Of a stretch of 34,890 bases of DNA, positions 1 through 10,024 are shown piece after piece. The stretch comes from Paenibacillaceae bacterium. GTDB taxonomy: Bacteria; Bacillota; Bacilli; Paenibacillales; NBRC-103111. Numbering within the stretch: position 1 is the first letter of the stretch; every line of letters starts with the position of its first letter. The translations under genes were made by a program, and so were the position numbers. The DNA is taken from assembly GCA_029256065.1 (NCBI GenBank), contig JAQSYT010000009.1, positions 1 to 34,890 of the forward strand, in the 5' to 3' direction. The notes beneath the pieces were generated by a model that saw nothing but the letters and a program-made list of their open reading frames with translations, had not been told where the DNA came from and made no database searches.

Positions 1-3000
1 CGGGAGGCAACCGGGGCAACAGCCGCTGCTGGTGGTCACCGTGATGCCGTGGCGGCAAACGGGCACAGCGAGTCCCACAAGGCAGCTGCGGCAAACGGAG
101 AGCATGGCGAGAGCCTGCTTACCCGGGACAGCTGCGCCGCCTACTATCTGCTGGAGGGCCGGGGCTTGAAGGCCCTGCAGAAGGCGCTCCGGCAGTGCGG
201 CAAAGCCGGCGCTCTGCCGGAGGCGGCGATCAAAAGCCGGGCCACCGGCCTGTACCTGCAGCTTATGGTGCTGGCCTTCGCAGCGGCGTTGGCCTTAGCC
301 TCCCTCTGGATCGGACGGAGCGCAGGCACACTCTCTCTTGGCGGTTGGGTGGCCGTTGTGCTGCTGGCTGCCCTGCCTGCCAGTGAATATGCCGTCACTG
401 CCCTCCATTGGCTGATTGAGCGGGTCAAAACGCCAACCCGCCTTTTACGATATGATTTTTCCAAAGGGGTTCCGGAGGAAGCCGCCACCATGGTGGTGAT
501 TCCCGTCATCTGGTCCAGCCCCGAGGATGCCGTTGCCACAGCGGAACGGATGGAGCTGCACTACTTGGCCAACCGGGATCCGAACATCCGCTTCGCCATA
601 TTGAGTGATTTCCGGGATGCGGACAAGGAGCGGCTGCCCCAGGATGAGAAGGTGCTAAAGCAGGCTGCCGGGGAAATTGAGAAGCTGAACAGCCGCTACC
701 CGGATACTACCTTCCACCTGTTCCACCGCAGCCGCCAATGGAATGAAGCAGAGCAGGTGTGGATGGGCTGGGAGCGCAAGCGGGGAAAGCTGGTGGAATT
801 TGTCCGGCTGTTGAAGGGCGGTGCCTCCACCAGCTTCAGCACCATAGCCGGAGACAGCTCCGTGCTCTCCCGCATCCGCTATATCATTACCCTGGATGCG
901 GATACCCGGCTGCCGTTGGAATCGGGACGGCGGATGATCGGGGCTATCCATCTGCCCTACAACCGCCCCCGGCTTAATGCAAGCGGGACCCGGGTGGCAG
1001 AGGGACACGGCGTGCTCCAGCCGAGAATCGGCATGACCTATGAAAGCGCGCGAAAGTCCCGGTTGGCCTCCATCTGGTCAGCAGAGCCGGGGCTGGATCC
1101 ATATGCCTTCGCCGTTTCCGACCCCTACCAGGATGCTATGGGCCAGGGGATTTTTACCGGAAAGGGAATTTTCGATGTAGATGCCTTCCATACCGTCCTG
1201 GGAAATCTCTTCCCGGAGAACAGTGTGCTAAGCCATGACCTTCTGGAGGGCGGCTTCCTGCGGGCAGGCTTTCTTTCGGATATTGAGCTGATCGACGATT
1301 GCCCGTCCACCTTCCTGTCCCACCAGAAGCGGCTGCACCGGTGGACGAGGGGAGATTGGCAGCTGCTGCCCTGGCTGAGGCGGCATGCCAAAAATGCCGA
1401 CGGAGAACGGATTCCCGCCGACCTGACGCCCTTAACCCGTTGGCAGATCATAGACAATCTGAGGCGCAGTCTGCTGTCACCAATGCTTCTGGCCATCGCT
1501 ATTCTGGCGGTGCCGGTGCTGCCAGGCTCCCCCTGGCGCTGGTTCGGACTGGTGCTGCTGACGCTGTTTGCGCCTTTTGTCCGCCAGCTATTGACGCTGC
1601 ATACCCTGGTTTACCGCCCAAAGGGGCTGCTTAATACCTTGGTCCAATGCGTCCTCGCTTTTATCACACTGCCTTTTCAAGCTATCATGCTGCTGGATGC
1701 GGTGGTGCGGACCTTGTACCGGATCGCCGTGTCCCGGCGCAGACTGCTGGAATGGGTCAGCCAATCCGAGGTGGAGCGCCAAAGCGGCAAAAAAGGCCGG
1801 CCTGCGCTTATCGGCATGACCGGAGGCTACATCGCCATTGTGTTGATGGCAGCAAGCATATTCTTGGGCCGGCAGGCTCCGGCAGACGGAGAATGGGGCG
1901 CCGGAGGCTTTGCCGGGGAAGGCAGACGCTGGGCTTTTTTCCCCGCTGACGGGAATTGGGGGAGTCTGGATGCGCTGCAGCTGGCTGGCTTGATTGCCGT
2001 GGTTCTGTGGGGACTGGCGCCTCTTCTGGTCCAGTGGCTGGACCGTGAGGCGGAAACCGGGAAGCCGGTCTTCAGCCGGGATGAGGAACAGGAGCTCCGT
2101 AAGCTCTCCGCTGACATCTGGGCCTTTTATGAAGCATATGTGACGGAGGGGGACTCCTACCTGCCCCCGGACAATGTCCAGATGGAAGGGGACAAAGGAG
2201 TCGCCCACCGCACCTCCCCTACCAATATCGGGCTGTATCTGACCTGTGTGCTGGCCGCCCGGGACTTCGGGTTTATCGACACGCCGGGGATGATCGAACG
2301 GCTGGAGCGGACAATCGGCACCATTGAGAAAATGGAAAAATGGGAGGGCCACCTATACAACTGGTATGACACCACAAATTTGGCCCCGCTGAATCCGGTT
2401 TATGTGTCCACCGTGGATTCGGGCAACCTGGCTGTGTGCCTGATCGCCGCCCGGGAGGGGCTTCTGGAATGGATGGAAACCGACGGGCACTTGGGCATGA
2501 ACGACCTAATGCCGGACCGGAGAAGACCCCGGATTAAGGATGAATTTCAGGTGGCCTTCGCCCAAGAGTTGACGCCTCATATCGGCCGGCGATCCACAGT
2601 CCGCAACCGGGGTACCCGTCTGGCGGCGCGGATAGAATCGCTGGCGCGGGATACCAATTTCCGGCCGCTTCTGGACGGGAAGACCAATCTGTTCACCTTG
2701 GGCTACCATGTAAAAGAGGGCAAACGGGATAATGTGCTGTACGATCTTCTGGCCTCGGAGGCCCGGCAGGCCAGCTTTGTCGCCATTGCCATGGGCCAGG
2801 TGCCCGTCTCCCACTGGAACGTGCTGGGGCGGACGCTGACCAAATCGGGGGGCCATCCGCTGCTCCTTTCCTGGTCGGGAACCATGTTCGAATATCTGAT
2901 GCCATGGCTGTTTATGAAAACCTACCGGGATACCCTGTGGGACAGCACCTATCAGGCTGTGGTGGACCGGCAGATCGAATATGCCCGGCAGCGGAAGGTG

Positions 3001-6000
3001 CCCTTCGGGATCTCGGAATCCGGCTATTACGCCTTCGATTACCAGATGAACTACCAGTACCGGGCCTTCGGGGTTCCGGGTCTGGGCTTTAAGCGCGGGC
3101 TGGAGCAGGATCTGGTGCTGGCGCCATACGCCACCGTCATGTCCCTGCCCTTCTCCAAGGACCGGGGCATCGCCGCCTTGCATGAGATGGAGGAATGGGG
3201 GGCCCGGGGCAAATACGGCTTCTACGAGGCCATCGACTGCACGCCCCGCCGGATGCCCGGAGGCAGCCGCCATATGGTGATCCGCAGCTTCATGGCCCAT
3301 CATCAGGGCATGAGCCTGCTGACCTTAGGCAATCTGCTGCTGCCCCGGACCATGTATGACCGGTTCCATAAGAGCAAGGAGGTGCAGGCGGCGGAGCTGC
3401 TGCTGCAGGAGCGGATTCCGTCGCGGCCCAAGTGGATCCGCCACCCGGAGATGTACCGTTCCACTCCCCGGCAGGAGAAGCCGCCGGTGGATACGGCTTC
3501 CGTCCGGGAGCTCCGCTCCCCCCATACGGCCGTGCCGGAGGTATGTCTGCTGTCCAACGGCCGCTTCATGACCATGGTCACCGCCAGCGGTGCAGGCTAC
3601 AGCTGCTGGGACGGCTTGTCCGTCACCCGCTGGCGCGAAGAGCCGGTCCGGGATTCGTGGATCAACGGGGTATATATTTGGGATGTGAATGAAGACAGGC
3701 TATGGTCCCCCTCCTACCAGCCGGCCCGGGTAGAGCCGGACGAGGGCCTGATCCGGTTCGAGCTGGACAAGGCGGTTTTCCAGCGGCGGGACGGACAGGT
3801 GGAGACCAAGATGGAAATCGCCGTTTCCCCGGAGTCGGATGCGGAGGTTCGGAGAATTACTCTGGTTAACCACAGCGGGGACAAAAAGGTGCTGGAGGTT
3901 ACCACCTTCATGGAGCTGGCTATGTCCAGCCCCATTGCAGATGATGCCCACCCTGCCTTCAGCAAGCTGTTCGTCCGCACCGCCTACGATGAGGAGACGG
4001 GCTGTCTTGTGGCAGGCAGACGGCCGCGGACAGTGAAGGACCGCTCCCTCTGGTCCGCCCATCTGCTGGCGGCAGAGGGGCAGTCGTTGGGTCCGGTGGA
4101 GTTTGAAACGGACCGGGCGGCTTTTGTGGGCCGGGGCTATACTCTGGCGGAGCCCCAATGCGCCAAAAGCCGGCTGAAGGCCAAAACCGGCTCGGTGGCG
4201 GACCCCGCCTTCATCATGAGGCGCCGGGTAGAGCTTGAGCCCGGCGGCAAGGCGGTGCTGTATGCGGTAACCGCGGTGGCGGATGAGCGCCAGGATGCGG
4301 TGGAAGCCGCCGCCCGGCTGGCTTCCGCCCAGCAGGCGGACAGGGCATTCCGGCTGGCCTGGAACCGCAGCCGGATCGAGCTTCGCAGCCTCCAGCTGGA
4401 CGGCCGGGAGGCGGCCTTATTCCAGCGGCTGGCGGGGCTGATGCTCTATACCCCGCCGCTGCGGAATGACCGCCGGGAGGCGGTTGCGGCTAATGTGAAA
4501 GGCCAATCCGGCCTCTGGTCCTTCGGCATTTCCGGCGACCGCCCGGTGATGGTGGTGCAGATCGGCGACAAGAGCCATCTGCCTTTTGTGATCAAGCAGT
4601 TGACGGGACATGAATATGCCCGGCGGCTGGGGCTGGTTTATGATTTGGTCATCTTGAATTTGTCCCGGGACGGGTACCAGCAGGATCTGCAGGAGGCGCT
4701 GCAGCGGGCGGCGGAGCATGGTGTGGACCGCTTCGGGCATGGTGTTTCCGGCATCCATGTAATTCCCGTCCACCGTCTGACGGAGGAGGACCGGCTGCTG
4801 CTGGATGCAGTCGCCCGGGTGAATCTCCAGGCTGGCGGGCCCAGCCTGGCCTCCCAGCTGCGGGCTCTGCGCGGCGACAGTCCGGCACTGGCGCTGGTGC
4901 GCCCCGCAGGCGGCGGGGTTGAGGCTGGCGCAGCCGGGGGACGGCAGCCTGAGCGGGCTGCCGAGAGCGGGCCGGGCGTGGCTGCTCCACGGGATGGAGC
5001 TTCGCCCCCGACCGGCAAATCCGGCCACATACCGGACAGGGCTAACGGGACCGCTGAGGCGCTGCTGAAGCCGGGAGTTCCTGGTGGGGTTGACCACCGT
5101 TATGCAGCGGGGAGCGGGGGTATTCCGGGCGGTGGCTTGCTGCCTTCCTTAGCAGCAACGGACCCGAAGGAGCTGCTGTTCTTCAACGGCTGGGGCGGCT
5201 TTACGCCTGACGGCCGGGAATACCGTCTCACCATAGCGGACGGACGGCACCTGCCGGGTCCATGGACCAATGTGCTGGCCAATCCCGATTTTGGGACGCT
5301 GGTTACGGAGCTGGGGACCGGCTATACCTTCTGGCGCAACAGCCGGGAGTGCAAGCTCACCCCCTGGTCCAATGACCCGGTGCTGGATCCTCCCGGCGAG
5401 CAGGGGTATCTGAAGGATGAGGAATCGGGTGTCCTCTGGACCTTAACCCCTTCCCCCGGCAAACACCCGGAGCCGTACACCGTCACCCATGGGCAGGGCT
5501 ACTCCGTATTCCGCCATGAACAGGAGGGCATCCGCCATGAGCTGACGCTGTTTGTACCGGTGAAGGATCCGGTGAAGATTATGCGCCTGCGTCTGGCTAA
5601 CACCTCCTCCCGGCAGCGGAAGCTGTCATTAGCCTATTACGCGGAGTGGGTACTGGGGGTGGGACGTCAGCAGACCGCCTCCCATATCGTCGTGCGCAGG
5701 GATGAAGCGGCCTCCATTTTGACCGCGCAAAACCGCTACCAGGAGCACTTCCGGGACGCCACTGCTTTTCTTGGAATATTCCCTGGGGGGCTGAAGGATC
5801 CGGGAGAGACCGCCAGGGCTAGTAGAGTTGGGGAGAAAGGCGGGAACAGGGAGAACGACGTGAGTCAAACCTGGACCTCCGATCAGCTGGAATTCGTCGG
5901 CCGCAACGGTACGATGGAGGCTCCCGCGGGATTGGCAGGCAGTCATTTATCTAACCGGACCGGGGTGCAGGCCGCTGCCTGCGGTGCCATCCGGCAGGAG

Positions 6001-7659
6001 CTGATCCTCCTCCCCGGTGAAGAGCGGGAGGTGCTGATTCTCCTGGGCTGTGCCTCATCGGAAGCAGAAGCGGCGGCGTTAGCCTGCCGGTACGCTGCAG
6101 GTGCCGCCTGCGATGCGGCCTGGACAGAGATGGAGCAGCACTGGGACGGCATGCTGCGCCAGGTGAAGATATCCACTCCCGCACGGGAAATGGATCTGCT
6201 TCTGAACGGCTGGCTCCTGTACCAAACGTTGGCCTGCCGGATATGGGCCCGCAGCGGATTCTTCCAGGCCGGCGGCGCCTTTGGCTTCCGGGATCAGCTC
6301 CAGGATACGCTGGCACTCCTGCATACGGCGCCGGAATTTGCCCGCAGGCAGGTGCTGCTCCATGCCGCCCATCAATATGAAGAGGGCGATGTGCAGCACT
6401 GGTGGCATGAGGAAACAGAACGGGGCATCCGCACCTTGTTCTCCGACGACTTACTGTGGCTGCCCTATGTGGCCTCCCGTTATACGGAGCATACCGGCGA
6501 CCAGACGCTATGGGCGGAGCTTGCCCCATATCTGGTCAGCGAGCCTCTGAAGGAAGGGGAGCATGAGCGTTACGAGCCCACTGTCCTCTCCGGGCGGACA
6601 GGCACCATATATGAGCACTGCCTGCAAGCCATCGAAAAAGCGTTGTCGCGCATCGGCGAGCATGGCCTGCCGCTGATCGGGGTCGGCGACTGGAACGACG
6701 GGCTGAATCTGGCCGGAGACAAGGGCCGGGGCGAAAGCGTCTGGCTGGCCTGGTTCCTGGCGGAGATTCTGGAGCGCTTCGAGGGTATCTGCACCGAACG
6801 TGGAGATGGGGAGCGAGCCGCCCTGTACCGGGAACGGCGGGAGAGTCTCTTCCGGGCAGCCAATGAACATGCCTGGGACGGCCAATGGTACCGCCGGGCC
6901 TTCACCGACTCCGGCGCCTGGCTGGGGTCCATCCGCAACGACGAATGCCGGATTGATGCTATCGCCCAATCCTGGTCGGTGCTCTCCGGGGGGGCCCCGG
7001 AGGACAGGGCCTGGCAGGCCATGCGCTCCTTTGACCGGGAGCTGGTGGACCGGGAGCTGTCCCTGGCGCGGCTCTTGACCCCCGCCTTCGACAAAACCGA
7101 CCCCAGCCCCGGCTACATCCAGGGTTATCCTCCGGGCATCCGGGAGAACGGGGCCCAGTATACCCACGGGGTCATCTGGAGCATCGCCGCCTGGAGCAAG
7201 CTGGGGCAGGGTGACAAGGCGTTTGAGCTGTTCCACCTGCTCAACCCGGTGAACCATACCCGGACCGATCAGGAGGTCCGGCAATATACGGGTGAGCCGT
7301 ACGTGATGGCCGCCGATGTGTACACCTCCGAGCCCCACCGGGGCCACGCGGGCTGGACCTGGTACACCGGGGCCGCGGGCTGGATGTACCAGGTGGGCCT
7401 GGAGTGGATTCTCGGCATCCGCCGCCGGGGCAGCCGGCTGGTGCTGGACCCGTGCGTCCCTGACAGCTGGCCGGGCTTCCAGGTGGACTACCGGTTCGGG
7501 AGCACCGAATATACGCTGGTCTTCAGCCGGGAAGAACCCAAGGCGGGGTTCCAGGACGTCCTGCATGCCGGTCCCGGCACCTTCCTGGAGCTGGTGGATG
7601 ATAAGATGGCCCACCGGATCGCGGTTGTTCTTCCCGGGAAGCCGAGGGATTCTGTGTGA
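1..7659 (+). CDS. Cyclic beta-1,2-glucan synthase-like protein (GT84 + glycoamylase-like + GH94 architecture), 5' end outside window
   Basis: Frame 1 is open from base 1, so the listed GTG at 49 is probably not the true start. GT part has multiple TM segments and DADTRLP / HRWTRGDWQLLPWL; C-terminal part has GAFGFRDQLQD, GVGDWNDGLN, GIRENGAQYTHG, typical of GH94. Confidence 0.93.
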   Translation, partial: REATGATAAAGGHRDAVAANGHSESHKAAAANGEHGESLLTRDSCAAYYLLEGRGLKALQKALRQCGKAGALPEAAIKSRATGLYLQLMVLAFAAALALASLWIGRSAGTLSLGGWVAVVLLAALPASEYAVTALHWLIERVKTPTRLLRYDFSKGVPEEAATMVVIPVIWSSPEDAVATAERMELHYLANRDPNIRFAILSDFRDADKERLPQDEKVLKQAAGEIEKLNSRYPDTTFHLFHRSRQWNEAEQVWMGWERKRGKLVEFVRLLKGGASTSFSTIAGDSSVLSRIRYIITLDADTRLPLESGRRMIGAIHLPYNRPRLNASGTRVAEGHGVLQPRIGMTYESARKSRLASIWSAEPGLDPYAFAVSDPYQDAMGQGIFTGKGIFDVDAFHTVLGNLFPENSVLSHDLLEGGFLRAGFLSDIELIDDCPSTFLSHQKRLHRWTRGDWQLLPWLRRHAKNADGERIPADLTPLTRWQIIDNLRRSLLSPMLLAIAILAVPVLPGSPWRWFGLVLLTLFAPFVRQLLTLHTLVYRPKGLLNTLVQCVLAFITLPFQAIMLLDAVVRTLYRIAVSRRRLLEWVSQSEVERQSGKKGRPALIGMTGGYIAIVLMAASIFLGRQAPADGEWGAGGFAGEGRRWAFFPADGNWGSLDALQLAGLIAVVLWGLAPLLVQWLDREAETGKPVFSRDEEQELRKLSADIWAFYEAYVTEGDSYLPPDNVQMEGDKGVAHRTSPTNIGLYLTCVLAARDFGFIDTPGMIERLERTIGTIEKMEKWEGHLYNWYDTTNLAPLNPVYVSTVDSGNLAVCLIAAREGLLEWMETDGHLGMNDLMPDRRRPRIKDEFQVAFAQELTPHIGRRSTVRNRGTRLAARIESLARDTNFRPLLDGKTNLFTLGYHVKEGKRDNVLYDLLASEARQASFVAIAMGQVPVSHWNVLGRTLTKSGGHPLLLSWSGTMFEYLMPWLFMKTYRDTLWDSTYQAVVDRQIEYARQRKVPFGISESGYYAFDYQMNYQYRAFGVPGLGFKRGLEQDLVLAPYATVMSLPFSKDRGIAALHEMEEWGARGKYGFYEAIDCTPRRMPGGSRHMVIRSFMAHHQGMSLLTLGNLLLPRTMYDRFHKSKEVQAAELLLQERIPSRPKWIRHPEMYRSTPRQEKPPVDTASVRELRSPHTAVPEVCLLSNGRFMTMVTASGAGYSCWDGLSVTRWREEPVRDSWINGVYIWDVNEDRLWSPSYQPARVEPDEGLIRFELDKAVFQRRDGQVETKMEIAVSPESDAEVRRITLVNHSGDKKVLEVTTFMELAMSSPIADDAHPAFSKLFVRTAYDEETGCLVAGRRPRTVKDRSLWSAHLLAAEGQSLGPVEFETDRAAFVGRGYTLAEPQCAKSRLKAKTGSVADPAFIMRRRVELEPGGKAVLYAVTAVADERQDAVEAAARLASAQQADRAFRLAWNRSRIELRSLQLDGREAALFQRLAGLMLYTPPLRNDRREAVAANVKGQSGLWSFGISGDRPVMVVQIGDKSHLPFVIKQLTGHEYARRLGLVYDLVILNLSRDGYQQDLQEALQRAAEHGVDRFGHGVSGIHVIPVHRLTEEDRLLLDAVARVNLQAGGPSLASQLRALRGDSPALALVRPAGGGVEAGAAGGRQPERAAESGPGVAAPRDGASPPTGKSGHIPDRANGTAEALLKPGVPGGVDHRYAAGSGGIPGGGLLPSLAATDPKELLFFNGWGGFTPDGREYRLTIADGRHLPGPWTNVLANPDFGTLVTELGTGYTFWRNSRECKLTPWSNDPVLDPPGEQGYLKDEESGVLWTLTPSPGKHPEPYTVTHGQGYSVFRHEQEGIRHELTLFVPVKDPVKIMRLRLANTSSRQRKLSLAYYAEWVLGVGRQQTASHIVVRRDEAASILTAQNRYQEHFRDATAFLGIFPGGLKDPGETARASRVGEKGGNRENDVSQTWTSDQLEFVGRNGTMEAPAGLAGSHLSNRTGVQAAACGAIRQELILLPGEEREVLILLGCASSEAEAAALACRYAAGAACDAAWTEMEQHWDGMLRQVKISTPAREMDLLLNGWLLYQTLACRIWARSGFFQAGGAFGFRDQLQDTLALLHTAPEFARRQVLLHAAHQYEEGDVQHWWHEETERGIRTLFSDDLLWLPYVASRYTEHTGDQTLWAELAPYLVSEPLKEGEHERYEPTVLSGRTGTIYEHCLQAIEKALSRIGEHGLPLIGVGDWNDGLNLAGDKGRGESVWLAWFLAEILERFEGICTERGDGERAALYRERRESLFRAANEHAWDGQWYRRAFTDSGAWLGSIRNDECRIDAIAQSWSVLSGGAPEDRAWQAMRSFDRELVDRELSLARLLTPAFDKTDPSPGYIQGYPPGIRENGAQYTHGVIWSIAAWSKLGQGDKAFELFHLLNPVNHTRTDQEVRQYTGEPYVMAADVYTSEPHRGHAGWTWYTGAAGWMYQVGLEWILGIRRRGSRLVLDPCVPDSWPGFQVDYRFGSTEYTLVFSREEPKAGFQDVLHAGPGTFLELVDDKMAHRIAVVLPGKPRDSV

Positions 7660-7679
7660 CCCCAAACAGTCAAACGAAT

Positions 7680-7746
7680 AAACGCCTGCTGGCAGCCAAA
7701 TCCATGCATCATGCGTGGTTCGGCTGGCCAACAGGCGTTTTTTTTG
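7680..7746 (+). terminator. Rho-independent terminator after the glucan synthase gene
   Basis: AAACGCCTGCTGGC ... GCCAACAGGCGTTT followed by a T-run, just downstream of the stop codon. Confidence 0.8.
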
Positions 7747-7775
7747 ATGGGCGGATAAACGGGCGGATGATCTAA

Positions 7776-7915
7776 GAGACTGCGACGAAATAAAGTACCG
7801 CTAATTTGCTGACAAAACTCCCTGAGGGCTTTCCCAAAGGAAGCCCGGCATCGTAAGCATCAGCTAACCGTGGAGATTTTATCAGCAAAAGCGGGTACTA
7901 ATTTCCTCGCAGCTC
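7776..7915. repeat. Imperfect long inverted repeat (about 45-bp arms, about 50-bp loop)
   Basis: GAGACTGCGACGAAATAAAGTACCGCTAATTTGCTGACAAAACTCC versus reverse complement of GGAGATTTTATCAGCAAAAGCGGGTACTAATTTCCTCGCAGCTCC; inner hairpin GGGCTTTCC-CAAA-GGAAGCCC. Confidence 0.8.
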
Positions 7916-7917
7916 CT

Positions 7918-8098
7918 AACAGAAGCCACAGCTCTTATTTGGCTCAAAATTGGCTGCCTTAAAATCTAACGGAAGTGAGCGCCCTTATTTGGCTAGGGGG
8001 AGGTGGTTTTGCCCCTATTTCCACCGAATAAGGTCCTGTACTTCCGTTAGAATCGGAGAAGGCTGGATTTGGGCCAAATAACGGCCGCTGCTTCCGTT
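7918..8098. repeat. Four 26-bp repeats AACGGAAGN8-9NTTATTTGGC: two direct (+) and two direct (-), 50-bp spacing within each pair
   Basis: Copies at 7918-7943 (+), 7968-7993 (+), 8023-8048 (-), 8073-8098 (-), read directly. Confidence 0.85.
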
Positions 8099-8173
8099 AG
8101 AATCGCCCATTGCCCAGCGGCCATCGCCAGCAGTGAAAATGGTAGGTGCAGGTGCCACTCTTTCCCGCTCCCC

Positions 8174-8267
8174 TTACCTTCACCGCACCTTCTCACAGCC
8201 ACACATTCCCAGTTCCCCCCCTACTTTCACCGCACCTTCTCACATCCGCACATTCCCAACTTCCCCG
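8174..8267. repeat. 47-bp tandem repeat, two copies
   Basis: TTCACCGCACCTTCTCACA(G/T)CC(A/G)CACATTCCCA at 8179 and 8226. Confidence 0.75.
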
Positions 8268-9157
8268 CCGTCCTCTTCCCCACCCTGGCGCAGCAGGTAC
8301 AGCGCCTCTGTCGCGGCAGTTAAGCGGCTCTTGATCAGAATCGCCTCCCGGTACCGCTCCGGAATTCCTGCATACCCGTAATGAATGCCGGCCAAACCAC
8401 CGGCTATCGCCCCGATGGTATCCGAATCCCCCCCCAGATTGGCAGCCCGCTGGATGGTTTCCCCGAAGGAGCCGGAGTCCAGCAGCAGATACAGCACCCA
8501 GCGGAAGGTGTCTACCACAAACCCGCTGGGAGCACATGCCGGCTCCGTGCCCAAACCAACCGCATAGTCCGTTCCGGCCACCACTTCCCGGATGACATCA
8601 CAAAGCTCTTCCCCCTGCAGGAGTCTCCACGCCATCCGGTTATACAGGATACACGCTTCGTCGCAGCGTTCATCGTAGTGGGTCATCCGCGACTGGATGC
8701 GGGATACGCTCTCCACCCGCTTCCATGAGGTATACGCCAACGCCGCAGGCAGACAGCGCATGAGTGAGCCGTTGCCCGCGCTTTGCCCCAAATCCAGATG
8801 GGCCACAAAAGCCGCCTCATACCAATTGCCCTCATACCGCTCCAGCACCTGCCGGATGATATTGCCCACATCCTTAGGCCCACCGGCATACCATTCCCGG
8901 AACCGGCGGCCGATGGTTCCCATTGGCTCCGCCGGATTCTCCAGAATCCCCTCCGCCACACAGAGGGTCATCATGGTGTCATCCGTCACCTCGCCGGGAG
9001 CCAGTCCCCACACACCACCGCCTATGATCTCCGTGAGAAATCCATGGGCAGCCTTTACCTGAGCGGCGCTCATAAACTCCGTGGTACCCCCCAGGGCATC
9101 CCCGGCGGCAACACCGAATAGCCCACCCTTGATTTTGTCCAGCAGCTCTGCATCCAT
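8240..9157 (-). CDS. ADP-ribosylglycohydrolase family protein
   Basis: GGLFGVAAGDALGGTTEF, EVTDDTMMTLCVAEGIL, NGSLMRCLPAAL and GGDSDTIGAIAGGLAGIHYG motifs. Confidence 0.93.
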   Translation of the reverse strand: MDAELLDKIKGGLFGVAAGDALGGTTEFMSAAQVKAAHGFLTEIIGGGVWGLAPGEVTDDTMMTLCVAEGILENPAEPMGTIGRRFREWYAGGPKDVGNIIRQVLERYEGNWYEAAFVAHLDLGQSAGNGSLMRCLPAALAYTSWKRVESVSRIQSRMTHYDERCDEACILYNRMAWRLLQGEELCDVIREVVAGTDYAVGLGTEPACAPSGFVVDTFRWVLYLLLDSGSFGETIQRAANLGGDSDTIGAIAGGLAGIHYGYAGIPERYREAILIKSRLTAATEALYLLRQGGEEDGGEVGNVRM

Positions 9158-9202
9158 TTTTACCGCCTCCGCTTCATGTTTGCAGCCAAACGAGTCTTTC
9201 CC

Positions 9203-10012
9203 TCAGCTATAGATCGACAGCCGCGGCGACGAATCCGTAAACCGGTAAAGCTGGGCTGCCCGCTGGGAATAGCGGTTGGAGAGAAGCAGCCGCCCATCCT
9301 CTCCCACAGCCTCCTCGAGAATCCCCCTGCGGCTTTGGGTGGAGGTGATTTTGCGGATAAAATTAGGCTCCTCAAACTCCGGCACCACCGCCTGGATCAC
9401 CTGGTACAGCTCGCTTAAGGTAAACTCCTCCGGCAGAAACTCCCGGGCAATGGTGGTGGTAAGCATTTTCTCCTTCACCTTGCCAAGAGCGTCCTCCAGA
9501 ATCTCCCGGTGGTCGAAGGCCAGATCCATTGCCAACGCCTCCCGGACGGTCATCAGCCGCACATCCTCCGCATCCGAAGCCGCCTGCCTGCTAGCCAGCG
9601 CCTCCTCCCGGACCAGCGCAAAAAACGCATGGGAAATCATCCACCCCCGCGGATCTCTTCCCGGCTTGCTGTACACATTGAAATACTCCATATGCACATC
9701 GGCCACACCCGTTTCCTCCTGAAGCTCCCGGAGTGCACATTCGTACATACTCTCCGTCTCCATGCAAAAGCCGCCGGGCAATGCCCATTGCCCCTCATGC
9801 GGCCATTTTTTCCGGCGGATCATCAGCACCTGAAGCTCCCGCACCGGCAGAGCTTTTTTGCCCGTATCCTTTTCCCGGGAGGAAATGGTGAAAATCACAA
9901 TATCCGCCGGAGCGCCGTCCGGGGTCCGGTAATGAGCGGAGGTGTAATTCCCCGCATTCTCATCCACGTTCTCGTCTTCAAAGCCATCATGGTTTAGGGG
10001 TTCCATATCCAT
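9203..10012 (-). CDS. NUDIX hydrolase with C-terminal winged-helix-like domain (NrtR-like architecture)
   Basis: Complete Nudix box GFCMETESMYECALRELQEETGV (GX5EX7REUXEEXGU); C-terminal EFTLSELYQVIQAV..NFIRKI..RGILEEAV resembles the NrtR C-terminal domain. Confidence 0.9.
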   Translation of the reverse strand: MDMEPLNHDGFEDENVDENAGNYTSAHYRTPDGAPADIVIFTISSREKDTGKKALPVRELQVLMIRRKKWPHEGQWALPGGFCMETESMYECALRELQEETGVADVHMEYFNVYSKPGRDPRGWMISHAFFALVREEALASRQAASDAEDVRLMTVREALAMDLAFDHREILEDALGKVKEKMLTTTIAREFLPEEFTLSELYQVIQAVVPEFEEPNFIRKITSTQSRRGILEEAVGEDGRLLLSNRYSQRAAQLYRFTDSSPRLSIYS

Positions 10013-10024
10013 ACCATCCTTTTA

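Noticed and set aside
6508-7731. 407-aa minus-strand ORF
   Set aside because: Antisense to the conserved GH94 region and runs over the terminator; shadow ORF.
7918-8098. CRISPR-like array
   Set aside because: Only two repeats per orientation, arranged oppositely, with related spacers and no cas genes in the window.
8069-8381. Short overlapping plus-strand ORFs (60-84 aa)
   Set aside because: Pro/Ser-rich translations of repeat sequence antisense to the ADP-ribosylglycohydrolase end, without RBS.
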